In this document: positions 21,614 through 29,858 of the stretch, piece after piece
How the letters are laid out: each line of letters begins with the position of its first letter
Numbering within the stretch: the stretch's first letter is position 1
NCBI RefSeq assembly: GCF_018130165.1
Contig: NZ_JAFCLZ010000043.1
Span: 1 to 39,048 of the forward strand
Source of the DNA: Bradyrhizobium sp. JYMT SZCCT0180
Lineage (GTDB): Bacteria > Pseudomonadota > Alphaproteobacteria > Rhizobiales > Xanthobacteraceae
Length of the DNA stretch: 39,048 nt
Reading direction: 5' to 3'
Made by a program: the position numbers and the translations under genes
Notes under the pieces: generated by a model
Databases searched by the model: none
What the model was told of the DNA's origin: nothing
The model's input: only the letters and a program-made list of their open reading frames with translations

Positions 21614-21735
21614 GCAGTGTCCCTTCTGGCAGGCTCAAATGCCGAATCAGGCGAATCCTCAAACGATTTACACGATGGCTGTTCAACCACTGAGCGAAAA
21701 CGGAGTGTCCACCGGTTGTTCACAGTTCCGGGGCG

Positions 21736-21814
21736 GTAGGGGGATCAGCAGCGTAATCCGCCGTCCGGTCGAAACCAATGCGGCGGATTTCGCCTTCGGC
21801 TCAATCCGTCCTAC
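21736..21814 (+). repeat. palindromic repeat family A
   Basis: Core GTAATCCGCCGTCCGGTCG with GCGGCGGATTTCGCC and the ending CGGCTCAATCCGTCCTA. Confidence 0.7.
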
Positions 21815-21861
21815 CGCCCTGATGAAATTGAGCGATTGCAAAATTCCGATCCCAAGAAAGC

Positions 21862-21879
21862 GGCCGCCAAGAGGCGGCC
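21862..21879 (-). terminator. hairpin after the FKQ-family gene
   Basis: GGCCGCC (21862-21868) and GGCGGCC (21873-21879) form a 7-bp stem closed by a four-base loop, beginning right at the stop codon of the leftward gene. On the minus strand it is followed by GCTTTCTTGGG with a short T-run. Confidence 0.6.
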
Positions 21880-22083
21880 CTACGCTTTGGTCAGAGCCTT
21901 CTGGCGGGGTGCCGCAACCCTCTTGTTAGAGGCCGGTTCTGCAAGTCGCGCTTCGCGAGCAAGCCTGTCGCGCTCCGCCACCCCGGGCAGAGCCATTCGA
22001 GCCTCTCTCCAGCGACGCTCGGCCTCCTTCAACAGGCTTTTGTCGAGCGGGTCGATTTGCTTGAAGCGTCGCCCTTCGGTCAT
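21880..22083 (-). CDS. FKQ-family small protein (paralogue 6 of 6, divergent)
   Basis: A 67-residue protein MTEGRRFKQIDPLDKSLLKE, AERRWREARMALPGVAERDR, LAREARLAEPASNKRVAAPR. It keeps RRFKQID.LD, EAERR.REA, LPG, RD.L.R.AR.AE but has lost the H..EWL.SPGL ending. The two-hairpin leader is absent; a GTTGCTCC block and AAGGAAGG remain before the ATG. Confidence 0.65.
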   Translation of the reverse strand: MTEGRRFKQIDPLDKSLLKEAERRWREARMALPGVAERDRLAREARLAEPASNKRVAAPRQKALTKA

Positions 22084-22319
22084 AGGCCTTCCTTTGGAGC
22101 AACGGGTAGTGACCGAAATAGGCCACTCGCAGATTCAAAATAGGCCACTAACGCAACAGCGCCCCAAAGCCGAATGATGCTTAGTGGCGCTGTGCTAGCC
22201 CCGGAAAGTGCAATCCCCCGGTAGCTATCTGTCTGCAGGGACGGGCTATGGTTCAAAGGATTGTTGGAACCGGCGCCGGGTCGAGAGCCATTTTCTGATT
22301 TACGGAAATTCTCCTTGAC
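22084..22319 (+). other. non-coding interval
   Basis: No supported gene. TAGTGACCG, ATAGGCCACT and AATAGGCCACTAA form short direct repeats near 22105-22150. Confidence 0.35.
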
Positions 22320-22690
22320 AGCCACCCCGACACACCTGCATATCTCTCCCGTCTCATCCCTCTACGAGGGGCGTATCGCGATCGTCCGGACGCGGGTTGG
22401 GATGTGGTGGACGCCGATGTTGCGCTTGACGGGCGTGACAAAGGCGTACGGTGAAAGCGTGTGGTCCTGGCGCCCGTAACGGCGTCAAGTCTTTCGGGAG
22501 CTAACGCTGCCGAGGGGCGACGGTGGCAATAGAGGCCGTCTCGCCGGGGAGAGCGCGTTATAAGCCGTAAAGCCATTGCGCAGGGAATGTCGGATGCTCT
22601 CCGCTGCCCTGTATGCTCGTGTGCTCACTCTTGTTGCACAATTGCACACGAGACCGCGGGTGCAGCGCGCACCCGGCATTCCCTGCTCCC
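22320..22690 (+). repeat. dispersed non-coding repeat family C
   Basis: The frames read CISPVSSLYEGRIAIV-like and, on other frames, peptide-like strings that I recall repeating across Bradyrhizobium genomes without being genes. Near 22615 CTCGTGTG pairs with CACACGAG across about 22 bases. No start or ribosome site fits a protein. Confidence 0.55.
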
Positions 22691-22744
22691 TTGTTTTGGG
22701 GAGGAACGGATTGAACCACCCGGGCGCTTTGCGTCGCGGGATCG

Positions 22745-22910
22745 CGAAGTCACGCCGTCATTCCGGGATGCGCCGCTTGGCGCAGGCCCGGAATCCATAA
22801 CCACGATCGTGAGTATGGATTGGCTCGCGCTCCGCGCGCCCCGGAATGACGAAAGAACCGAAAAGCCGCGGCGTACTGGATACCCGCCTGCGCGGGTATG
22901 ACACGGGTGT
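22745..22910 (+). repeat. REP-like repeats (family D)
   Basis: CGTCATTCCGGG and CCCGGAATGACG face each other around GCCCGGAATCCATAACCACG, and TACTGGATACCCGCCTGCGC with GCGGGTATGACACG follows. These are two palindromic intergenic elements of types common in this family of bacteria. Confidence 0.65.
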
Positions 22911-22955
22911 GTGAGGGGTGCTCCAGCGGCCAAACGACGGCCCCAACACCGGAAA

Positions 22956-22970
22956 TTAACCCTTTACTAA
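22956..22970 (+). promoter_or_regulatory. CtrA-box-like site upstream of flhA
   Basis: TTAA-N7-CTAA, one mismatch from the CtrA full-site consensus TTAA-N7-TTAA, 168 bp before flhA. CtrA controls flagellar genes in many alphaproteobacteria and ctrA itself is in this window, so control is plausible. Confidence 0.45.
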
Positions 22971-23137
22971 CCATACACCGGGCAAAATTTGCCCAGTGAA
23001 GTCGAGTGTCGTCAGCCGCGTAGAACGGGAGGAACCCCGTGGACGCCAGTGCGGTGCCTCACTTACGGAGCGGCGGCCCTTCGGCCGCCGCGAAGACGTC
23101 TGGCGGCCGCGGCCGCCATTCGCGAGGAGCTGCAAGC

Positions 23138-25270
23138 ATGGTCGACGTCACGGCAGGTCAGGGCACGGGGGCAAGCGGCGGATTCCCCAGCTTCAGTGAA
23201 ATCGGCACCATGCTCCGGCGCGGCGATCTTGCGCTGGCCTTCGGCGTCCTCACCATCCTGGTGGTGCTGATCCTACCCCTGCCCGCGATCGTGCTCGACC
23301 TGTTTCTGGCGATCTCGATCACGGTGTCGATCCTGATCCTGATGACGGCGCTGTTCATCCAGGCGCCGCTGGAATTCTCGTCGTTTCCGACCGTCCTGCT
23401 GATCTCGACCATGCTGCGGCTGTCGCTCAACATGGCCTCGACCCGGCTGATCCTGAGCCACGGCCATGAAGGCACGGCGGCGGCCGGCCACGTCATCGAA
23501 GCCTTCGGCAATTTCGTGATGGGCGGTAATTTCGTGATCGGAATTATCGTGTTCGCGATCCTTGTCATCGTGAACTTCATCGTCATCACCAAGGGTTCGG
23601 GCCGTATCGCCGAAGTCGCCGCCCGCTTCCAGCTCGACTCGATGCCCGGCAAGCAGATGGCGATCGACGCCGACCTGTCCGCCGGCCTGATCGACGAAGC
23701 CACCGCCAAGCGGCGCCGCAAGGAACTGGAAGACGAAAGCGGCTTCTTCGGCGCCATGGACGGCGCCTCGAAATTCGTGCGCGGCGACGCCATCGCCGGC
23801 CTCTTGATCGTCTTCATCAACGTCATCGGCGGTATCATCATCGGCGTCGCCCAGCAGGGCATGAGCTTTGGCGACGCCGCCCGCACCTACACCATCCTGA
23901 CCGTCGGCGACGGCCTGGTCACCCAGGTGCCGGCGCTGATCGTCTCGACCGCGGCGGGCCTGCTCGTCTCCAAGGCCGGCATCACCGGCGCCGCCGACAA
24001 GGCGCTGATGAAGCAGCTGTCCGGTTACCCGCAGGCGCTCGGCATGTCGGCCGGCGTGATGCTGGTGCTGGCCTTGCTGCCGGGTATTCCGATGCTGCCG
24101 TTCGTGGCGCTCGGCGGCGGCGCCGCAGTCCTCGCCTGGAAGGCGCGCAACCACAACCGCGTCACCAAGGCCGCGGAAGCTGCCGAACTCGCCGCGCCCG
24201 ACATTGCCGCGGCAGCCGCCAGCGCGGCGGCGGAAGAGCCGATCGCCAACTCGCTCAAGATCGACGATCTCAAGATCGAGCTCGGCTATGCGCTGCTGCC
24301 GCTGGTCAACGGCCCCGACGGCACCGACCGCCTCACCGAACAGATCAAGGCGCTGCGCCGTTCGCTCGCGGTCGAAATGGGCTTCGTGATGCCGGCGGTG
24401 CGCATCCTCGACAACGTCCAGCTCGAGGCCAACACCTACATGATCAAGATCAAGGAAGTCGACGCCGGCAGCGGCAAGATCTGGCCGAACCAGTTCATGG
24501 TCATGGACCCCGCCGGCAACCAGGTCGGCGTGCCCGGCATCCACACCATCGAGCCGACCTTTGGATTGCCCGCGACCTGGGTCGACGCCAGCCTGAAGGA
24601 AGAGGCCTCGCTGAAGGGCTATACCGTCGTCGATGCCGCGACCGTGCTATCGACGCATCTGACCGAGCTGTTGAAGAGCAACATGTCGGACCTGCTGTCC
24701 TATGGCGAGGTGGCGAAGCTGATCAAGGACCTGCCGAAGGAACAGGGCGAACTGGTCAAGGACATCGTGCCGAGCCAGGTCACCATGTCGGGCATTCAAC
24801 GCGTGTTGCAGCTGCTGCTGGCCGAGCGGATCTCGATCCGCGACCTCTCCACCATCCTGGAGGGCGTTGCCGACGCGCTGGCGTTCTCGCGCAACCCCGC
24901 CACCATGGTCGAGCACGTCCGGGCCCGGCTGGCGCGCCAGATCTGCGCCCAGAACACCTCCTACAACGGCTATCTACCGCTGATCGCGCTGTCGGCGCGC
25001 TGGGAGCAGGCATTCGCCGAATCGATCGTCGGCTCTGGCGAAGACCGGAGTCTCGCGATGCAGCCGTCAAAACTGTCGGAGTTCATGACCGCGGTCCGCG
25101 TCAGCTTCGAGCGCGCCGCCCAGGAAGGCGAGGCGCCGGTGCTGGTGACGTCGGCGGCGATCCGCCCGTTCGTGCGCTCGCTGGTGGAACGGTTCCGGGC
25201 CCAGACCACCGTGCTGTCGCAGGCCGAAATCCACCCGCGCGCCCGGCTGAAAACGGTCGGCAGCGTTTAG
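23138..25270 (+). CDS. flhA: flagellar export apparatus protein FlhA
   Basis: 710 residues, normal length for FlhA (FHIPEP family), the ring-forming export gate of the flagellar type III system in the inner membrane. After a polar N-terminus, about eight transmembrane helices span residues 40-330 (AFGVLTILVVLILPLPAIVL, TALFIQAPLEFSSFPTVLLI). The signature region RLSLNMASTRLILSHGHEGT precedes the conserved cytoplasmic loop (KGSGRIAEVAARFQLDSMPG, KQMAIDADL). A linker near 345-385 leads to the cytoplasmic domain that binds chaperone-substrate complexes. The ATG at 23138 follows GAGGAG. The frame upstream of it is open but repeat-derived. It is transcribed alone. Confidence 0.97.
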   Translation: MVDVTAGQGTGASGGFPSFSEIGTMLRRGDLALAFGVLTILVVLILPLPAIVLDLFLAISITVSILILMTALFIQAPLEFSSFPTVLLISTMLRLSLNMASTRLILSHGHEGTAAAGHVIEAFGNFVMGGNFVIGIIVFAILVIVNFIVITKGSGRIAEVAARFQLDSMPGKQMAIDADLSAGLIDEATAKRRRKELEDESGFFGAMDGASKFVRGDAIAGLLIVFINVIGGIIIGVAQQGMSFGDAARTYTILTVGDGLVTQVPALIVSTAAGLLVSKAGITGAADKALMKQLSGYPQALGMSAGVMLVLALLPGIPMLPFVALGGGAAVLAWKARNHNRVTKAAEAAELAAPDIAAAAASAAAEEPIANSLKIDDLKIELGYALLPLVNGPDGTDRLTEQIKALRRSLAVEMGFVMPAVRILDNVQLEANTYMIKIKEVDAGSGKIWPNQFMVMDPAGNQVGVPGIHTIEPTFGLPATWVDASLKEEASLKGYTVVDAATVLSTHLTELLKSNMSDLLSYGEVAKLIKDLPKEQGELVKDIVPSQVTMSGIQRVLQLLLAERISIRDLSTILEGVADALAFSRNPATMVEHVRARLARQICAQNTSYNGYLPLIALSARWEQAFAESIVGSGEDRSLAMQPSKLSEFMTAVRVSFERAAQEGEAPVLVTSAAIRPFVRSLVERFRAQTTVLSQAEIHPRARLKTVGSV

Positions 25271-25593
25271 AGCGGGATGAGACTGGCTTGAATATCAAAC
25301 GCGAAGGGACTGCGCCCCCTCTCCCGCTTGCGGGGGTGGGCCGGGGTGGCGGTCTATCCACACGACGGAAGCCGTTTGTTCCCCCGAGCAAATCAATAAC
25401 GGCGCCGTGATGTGTTTTCGCCACAGGCAAACTGTTTGTTAAAATCCGGCAAGGTGGCCGAGTTTCCGTTCCGACAAGGCACTGCACCACTAATGATTTG
25501 TAATCGTTTTATTATTTGTCATTTCAGGCAGCTATCGCCGCTCAGCTGATCGCGGCCGTTCAAGTCTTTTCACCGCCTTGTGATCGCATCTGT
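25271..25593 (+). other. non-coding interval after flhA
   Basis: Contains CCCCCTCTCCCGCTTGCGGG, the stub of a dispersed 'CCCTCTCCC' palindrome near 25313-25345. Its right half is altered. No gene is seen. Confidence 0.4.
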
Positions 25594-25619
25594 GGAACGA
25601 AACAGCGAATTCCTACGTT
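25594..25619 (+). promoter_or_regulatory. EcfG-type promoter (GGAAC-N17-CGTT)
   Basis: GGAAC (25594-25598) and CGTT (25616-25619) with 17-base spacing match the alphaproteobacterial general-stress sigma factor consensus exactly. The gene starts 79 bases downstream. Confidence 0.65.
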
Positions 25620-25697
25620 TCCTGTGCCGAGACGTTGAACCTGTTTGTCGATGAGGTCGTCTAATTCGACACAGGGGAAGGCGGGCAGGAGACTTCC

Positions 25698-25904
25698 ATG
25701 AACCACTCGATTTACAGCGCAGACCGCATGACCCATCTCAAGATTGTGGTCGTAGCTTTGGTCGTGGGCATCCTGGTCGCCGGCTTCGGCATCTCGGCGC
25801 GCACCACTTCGGACGAAGGTTACCAGCAGACCGCGAGCACCCGCGTGATGAAGGCCGGCAAGCCGGTCGTGATCACGAGTTCGGGCAATTCGGTGGTTCG
25901 CTAA
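25698..25904 (+). CDS. small membrane-anchored protein
   Basis: A 68-residue protein with a polar start, one hydrophobic helix (residues 12-32, THLKIVVVALVVGILVAGFG) and a Ser/Thr/Gly-rich periplasmic tail (ISARTTSDEGYQQTASTRVM). I recall it as a conserved small protein of Bradyrhizobium. AGGAGA lies eight bases before the ATG. A consensus EcfG promoter upstream makes stress induction likely. The biochemical role is unknown. Confidence 0.8.
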   Translation: MNHSIYSADRMTHLKIVVVALVVGILVAGFGISARTTSDEGYQQTASTRVMKAGKPVVITSSGNSVVR

Positions 25905-26014
25905 ACAAGGATTGCGCCAACAACAGGAATTCACGAATTCACGCGGCTCTTTACAGCCCCCCAAAGTCGCCACGTGAAGTACTAGAAGACCCCAACTACC
26001 CCCAAGTTGACTAC

Positions 26015-26049
26015 GAAAACGCCCGCTCCCCACGGGCGTTTTCTCTTTA
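26015..26049 (+). terminator. rho-independent terminator
   Basis: GAAAACGCCCG (26015-26025) pairs perfectly with CGGGCGTTTTC (26033-26043), followed by TCTTT. It ends the transcript of the small membrane protein gene. Confidence 0.8.
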
Positions 26050-26089
26050 TGGGGGTAAGAAGCGTGGGCCTTACTGCGCGATCGCCGCC

Positions 26090-26269
26090 ACACCGTAGCC
26101 CTCATCCCCGCGTGAGCGTAAGCTCATCGCTGGAGGAGCCTGCGAAGCAGGCGTCTCGAAGGATGGCCACGGGCGTAATCGATGCTGCATAGGCCTTCAT
26201 GGTTCGCCCGGCGATGCGAAGCATCGTCCGGAGACGCGCGAAGACGCGCTCCTCACCATGAGGAACGGA
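26090..26269 (+). repeat. dispersed repeat (family E)
   Basis: CCCTCATCCCCGCGTGAGCG, GCGAAGCAGGCGTCTCGAAG, GGATGGCCACGGGC and CGCGCTCCTCACCATGAGG are blocks of an intergenic element I recall in Bradyrhizobium. It contains nested inverted repeats (GCGATGCGAAGCATCG). No gene. Confidence 0.65.
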
Positions 26270-27169
26270 CTAACGCGGCGCGCCCTGCACCGTCTCGATC
26301 AGCTTGCCGGCGAAGACCGGCGGCAAGTTCGGCTTGCCGTCACGCGATCCGCCGGCCTGCTCGACCGTCACCGCGTAGGTCGCGGCGTTGATCGTGCCGG
26401 CGTCGTAGGACGCGAGCACGTTACGCGCGGTGAACTCGCTGCCGCCGATCACACCCAGCGAGCGCGGCTGCGGCAGCTTGTCGGAGACCAGCCAGAGCTC
26501 ATAGCTCTTGCCGGCTTCGGCGGTGGCGCCGACCTTGCGGACGGTGAAATTTTTTGTGGCGGCATCGACCGTGAGGATGAACGCCGGCGAACCGCCGTTC
26601 CCCTGCAATATCGCAACGTATTGCGCCGACGGCGGCGCTGGCAGCGGCGGCGACTTGACCTCGACCACTTGCGTACGGATCTTGGGACGAAGCGCGTTGG
26701 GCAGCGAGTCCGGCGAATAGAGCTGCAGGCCGAGCATCGCGATCAGCGCCGCGGCGGCTGCCGTTGCGAACGATGCCAGATTGCGCCACCGCTTCACCCG
26801 GCCGGACAACTGGACGACGTTGGAATTATCAGCGGCCTCGGTCAGTTCGGCCATCAGCGAATCCGCCGGCGGCGGCGGCGCGGCGGCTTCCGGCGGCGGA
26901 GCAGCGGCCGCTTCCGGCAGCGCCAGCGGCACCTGCGGTCCGGCATGTCCGATCGCGCGTTGAATGTTTTCCCAGACGATCGGCCGCGGCTCGACCGAGC
27001 CGACCATCTGGTTGAGGACGCCGAGCCTGTACTCCCACGCCTGGACCACGGCGGTGAATTCCGTGTCGACGGCCATCATGGTTTCGACCTGCGCGCGCTC
27101 GTCGGCATCGAGGGTGCCGAGCGCATATTCCGCGGCGAGCGCGATATGGTCTTCGCTATAGGCCATCAT
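26270..27169 (-). CDS. RskA-type anti-sigma factor
   Basis: 299 residues. The N-terminal domain (about 1-75: YALGTLDADERAQVETMMAV, FTAVVQAWEYRLGVLNQMVG) is the cytoplasmic sigma-binding part of RskA-like proteins, without a ChrR-type HxxxCxxC zinc motif. A Pro/Ala linker leads to one transmembrane helix at about 132-152 (LASFATAAAAALIAMLGLQL). The periplasmic anti-sigma-K domain follows (VAILQGNGGSPAFILTVDAA, YELWLVSDKLPQPRSLGVIG, YAVTVEQAGGS). It lies 40 bp after its sigma factor, so the pair forms one operon. Release of the sigma factor probably needs regulated proteolysis. Confidence 0.9.
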   Translation of the reverse strand: MMAYSEDHIALAAEYALGTLDADERAQVETMMAVDTEFTAVVQAWEYRLGVLNQMVGSVEPRPIVWENIQRAIGHAGPQVPLALPEAAAAPPPEAAAPPPPADSLMAELTEAADNSNVVQLSGRVKRWRNLASFATAAAAALIAMLGLQLYSPDSLPNALRPKIRTQVVEVKSPPLPAPPSAQYVAILQGNGGSPAFILTVDAATKNFTVRKVGATAEAGKSYELWLVSDKLPQPRSLGVIGGSEFTARNVLASYDAGTINAATYAVTVEQAGGSRDGKPNLPPVFAGKLIETVQGAPR

Positions 27170-27209
27170 CTAACGTCCAGAACACCTTCCAAACAGCTCA
27201 TTCCAAAAC

Positions 27210-27755
27210 TCAAAGCCCGAGACATTCCCGGATATCCATCATGCTGCGGCGCAGCCACGTCTTCACCGTATTCACCGGCGTCTCGAACTTGGCGGCCAGC
27301 TGCTCGCGGCTCCAGCCGTTGTAATAGGCCAGCAGCACCAGCTTCTGCCGGTCCGGCTCGAGACGGCCGACGCATTCCAAGAGCCGCTTCAACTCTTCCG
27401 TCATCTCGCGCCGCGCCAGCGGATCGGGTGAATCGGCGGCCACTTCCATCGCGGTCGGCTCCTCCTCGATCGAGGCCTCGGTCTTCTTGCGCACAACGTC
27501 GATCGCCCGGTTGCGCGCGATCGCCGCCATCCACGTTATCGGTGAAGCGAGCGCCGGATTGAATTGTCCGGCGCTGTTCCAGATCTTGACGTAGGCCTCC
27601 TGAATGACCTCCTCGGCGAGATCCTGTCGGCGCAAGATACGGAGGACGACACCGAAGAGTTTCGCGCGCGTGGCGGCGTAAAGCCGCTCGAAAGCGGCTT
27701 CATCCCCCTTCGCAACAGCGGCAATCAGCCAGACCAGCTCTGCTGGCGTCAGCAT
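27210..27755 (-). CDS. ECF RNA polymerase sigma factor
   Basis: 181 residues with only regions 2 and 4. Region 2: FERLYAATRAKLFGVVLRIL, RRQDLAEEVIQEAYVKIWNS and ITWMAAIARNRAIDVVRKK. Region 4: RLEPDRQKLVLLAYYNGWSR, EQLAAKFETPVNTVKTWLRR. It pairs with the RskA-type anti-sigma factor downstream, as in SigK/RskA systems. It is distinct from EcfG, which partners with NepR. The start codon follows GGGGGAC. No autoregulatory promoter can be assigned by eye. Confidence 0.93.
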   Translation of the reverse strand: MLTPAELVWLIAAVAKGDEAAFERLYAATRAKLFGVVLRILRRQDLAEEVIQEAYVKIWNSAGQFNPALASPITWMAAIARNRAIDVVRKKTEASIEEEPTAMEVAADSPDPLARREMTEELKRLLECVGRLEPDRQKLVLLAYYNGWSREQLAAKFETPVNTVKTWLRRSMMDIRECLGL

Positions 27756-27870
27756 TCAGCGTCCCCCAAATCGCGATACCCCATCGCGCTTTACGCCGGG
27801 AGCATCGAGAACCCTCCTAGCATACCTTGCAGCAAACCAGCCACCAAGACGCCGGTCTGTGGACATTATC

Positions 27871-27901
27871 AAAGAAAAACCCGGACCTTGCGGCCCGGGT
27901 T
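27871..27901 (-). terminator. rho-independent terminator for fliI-fliJ
   Basis: AACCCGG (27878-27884) pairs with CCGGGTT (27895-27901). Read on the minus strand it is followed by TTTTTC. It lies 31 bases after the fliJ stop. Confidence 0.75.
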
Positions 27902-27932
27902 GTCGATTGATCGGATGAGAGAAGGTAAGGCG

Positions 27933-28352
27933 TCAGGCGATGGCGCCGAGGCGGGCGCGCATCAGACCGATGGAGTCCATGTCAGCCTGCTCGCGGGCGT
28001 TCTCCTCGGCGCGTTCGCGCGCCTGGTCACGCTCGTCCAGCAGTTCGACCTTCTTGAGCTCCTCGAAGGCTTCGCCGAGCAGGCTCTTGGCATCCTCAAG
28101 CTGGATGCGCAGTTCGTCGGCAGAGCGGGTCAGGTTCTCGCGCCGCTGGATCGCCGCCTTGGCATAGGTCGGATAGGCGAAATGGGTCGGATCCTGGATC
28201 CCGGCCCGGTCCTGCTCGGTCTGGATTTCGCGCTCGAGGTCGACAGACATACGCTGGAAATCAGCGATCATGCCTTCGATCTGGGTAACCCTGCGGCGCT
28301 TCTCATCGACCTGAAACTTCTTCAGGCGGATCAGCGTTTCACGTGACTTCAT
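27933..28352 (-). CDS. fliJ: flagellar export protein FliJ
   Basis: 139 residues, almost entirely one antiparallel coiled coil, as expected for FliJ, the stalk subunit that contacts the FliI hexamer and FlhA. MKSRETLIRLKKFQVDEKRR is the usual N-terminus (RL..F.VDEKRR), and a charged heptad pattern continues to the end. The ATG at 28352 follows GGGGAG; upstream in-frame codons lack a ribosome site. It lies 109 bp after fliI in the same direction. Position and coiled coil support the name, since FliJ sequences are poorly conserved. Confidence 0.88.
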   Translation of the reverse strand: MKSRETLIRLKKFQVDEKRRRVTQIEGMIADFQRMSVDLEREIQTEQDRAGIQDPTHFAYPTYAKAAIQRRENLTRSADELRIQLEDAKSLLGEAFEELKKVELLDERDQARERAEENAREQADMDSIGLMRARLGAIA

Positions 28353-28461
28353 CGACTCATACTCCCCAGAAGTCCCAATCTTAACGCGGGACAAAGCCGG
28401 CTTCCCCCGGGGGCCCCGCCAGCAAGACTATTCATGTGCCGGCGATGATGGCCTGACAAAG

Positions 28462-29784
28462 TTAGCGTTCCGTTTCCAAACTAGTCAGGATCTGCGCCAA
28501 TTGCTGGTAGCCGTCGGCGAGGCTTGCTTTTTCGCCCTTGCCCTGCCGCAGGAACCCTTCCAGCGGCTCGTGCAGCCGGATCGCCTCGTCGACCTCCGGG
28601 CTCGACCCCGCCCGGTACGCGCCGAGCCGGATCAGTTCCTCCATATCGGCGTAGGTCGCCATCACCTGACGGCCCCGCATGATCACGGGCAGATAGGCCG
28701 GATCGGCCGATTTCGGCATGGTGCGGGAGACCGATTTGAGGACGTTGATCGCGGGAAAACGCCCGCGCTCGGCAATCGATCGCTGCATCACGACGTGGCC
28801 GTCGAGAATGCCGCGCACCGCGTCCGCGATCGGTTCGTTATGATCGTCGCCATCGACCAGCACGGTGAAAATGCCGGTGATGGTGCCGGCGCTGATGCCC
28901 GGCCCTGCCCGCTCCAGGAGCTTCGGTAGTTCAGTGAACACCGTCGGCGTGTAGCCTTTGGCGGTCGGTGGCTCGCCCGCCGACAGCCCGATCTCGCGCT
29001 GCGCCATCGCAAAGCGCGTCACCGAATCCATCAGGCACAGCACGTCCTTGCCTTCATCGCGAAAATATTCGGAGATCGCGAGCGTCAGATAGGCCGCCTG
29101 CCGGCGCATCAAGGCCGGCTCGTCGGAGGTCGCCACCACCACGACCGAACGCGCCAAGCCCTCGTCGCCGAGGTCGTCCTGCAGGAACTCCTGCACCTCG
29201 CGGCCGCGTTCACCGATCAGGCCGATGACCGTAATATCCGCATCGACATTGCGCGCCAGCATCGACAGCAGCACCGATTTGCCGACGCCGGATCCGGCAA
29301 AGATGCCGAGCCGTTGGCCGCGGCAGCAGGTCAGGAACGTATTCAAGGCGCGCACGCCAAGATCGAGCGGGGCGCCGACCCGCTGGCGCGAATGCGCTGG
29401 CGGCGGCGAGTTCCGATAGGGCATCGGCGATGGCCCCTGCGTCAGCGGCCCCTTGCCGTCGATCGGTTCCCCCATCGCGTTGAGCACGCGGCCGAGCCAG
29501 GATGGCGAGGGCCGCACCTGCCCCGCGGCATTGGCGATCACAGCACGGCAGCCGCGCCTGACCCCTTCGAGGCCGGCGAACGGCATCACCACCGCATTGT
29601 TCCCGGAGAAGCCGATCACCTCGGCCGGAATGAAACTGCCGCCGGTCTCGATCACGATCCGGGCGCCGACCGACATCGCATGGATCGGCCCCGCGATCTC
29701 GACCATCAGCCCGCGTACGCCGATCACACGGCCATATATATTGACGCCGTCGACGTCGCCGATCTGTTCCGCGAGCGCCTTCAT
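28462..29784 (-). CDS. fliI: flagellar export ATPase FliI
   Basis: 440 residues. It is the hexameric F1-like ATPase that energises flagellar protein export at the inner membrane. Walker A is GIFAGSGVGKSVLLSMLA, the catalytic glutamate region IGLIGERGREVQEFL, Walker B DVLCLMDSVTRFAMAQREIG. TAKGYTPTVFTELPKLLERA distinguishes FliI/SctN from F1-beta. The C-terminal helical domain includes YADMEELIRLGAYRAGSSPE. It starts 366 bp from ctrA, divergently, with a CtrA-box-like site between them. fliJ follows in the operon. Confidence 0.97.
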   Translation of the reverse strand: MKALAEQIGDVDGVNIYGRVIGVRGLMVEIAGPIHAMSVGARIVIETGGSFIPAEVIGFSGNNAVVMPFAGLEGVRRGCRAVIANAAGQVRPSPSWLGRVLNAMGEPIDGKGPLTQGPSPMPYRNSPPPAHSRQRVGAPLDLGVRALNTFLTCCRGQRLGIFAGSGVGKSVLLSMLARNVDADITVIGLIGERGREVQEFLQDDLGDEGLARSVVVVATSDEPALMRRQAAYLTLAISEYFRDEGKDVLCLMDSVTRFAMAQREIGLSAGEPPTAKGYTPTVFTELPKLLERAGPGISAGTITGIFTVLVDGDDHNEPIADAVRGILDGHVVMQRSIAERGRFPAINVLKSVSRTMPKSADPAYLPVIMRGRQVMATYADMEELIRLGAYRAGSSPEVDEAIRLHEPLEGFLRQGKGEKASLADGYQQLAQILTSLETER

Positions 29785-29823
29785 TGCGAAAACCTTAAGT
29801 TTCCGCGTGTTTGAAAGGGGCGC

Positions 29824-29838
29824 TTAACCTCGTGTTTA
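29824..29838. promoter_or_regulatory. CtrA-box-like site between fliI and ctrA
   Basis: TTAA-N7-TTTA, a near-consensus CtrA site 40 bp before the fliI start codon. It could serve fliI activation or autoregulation of ctrA. A half site TTAA also lies at 29849-29852. Confidence 0.5.
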
Positions 29839-29858
29839 CCCGCATCGTTAATCATTGC

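Noticed and set aside
22587..22901. Several 60-107 codon frames in the 22.3-22.9 kb repeats
   Set aside because: They are translations of dispersed non-coding repeats on both strands.
23273..24544. 423-codon frame antisense to flhA, rich in His, Asp and Gln
   Set aside because: Typical high-GC shadow of a strongly conserved gene; no ribosome site or recognisable domain.
26258..27562. 434-codon frame antisense to the anti-sigma and sigma genes
   Set aside because: Arg-rich shadow across two well-supported genes.
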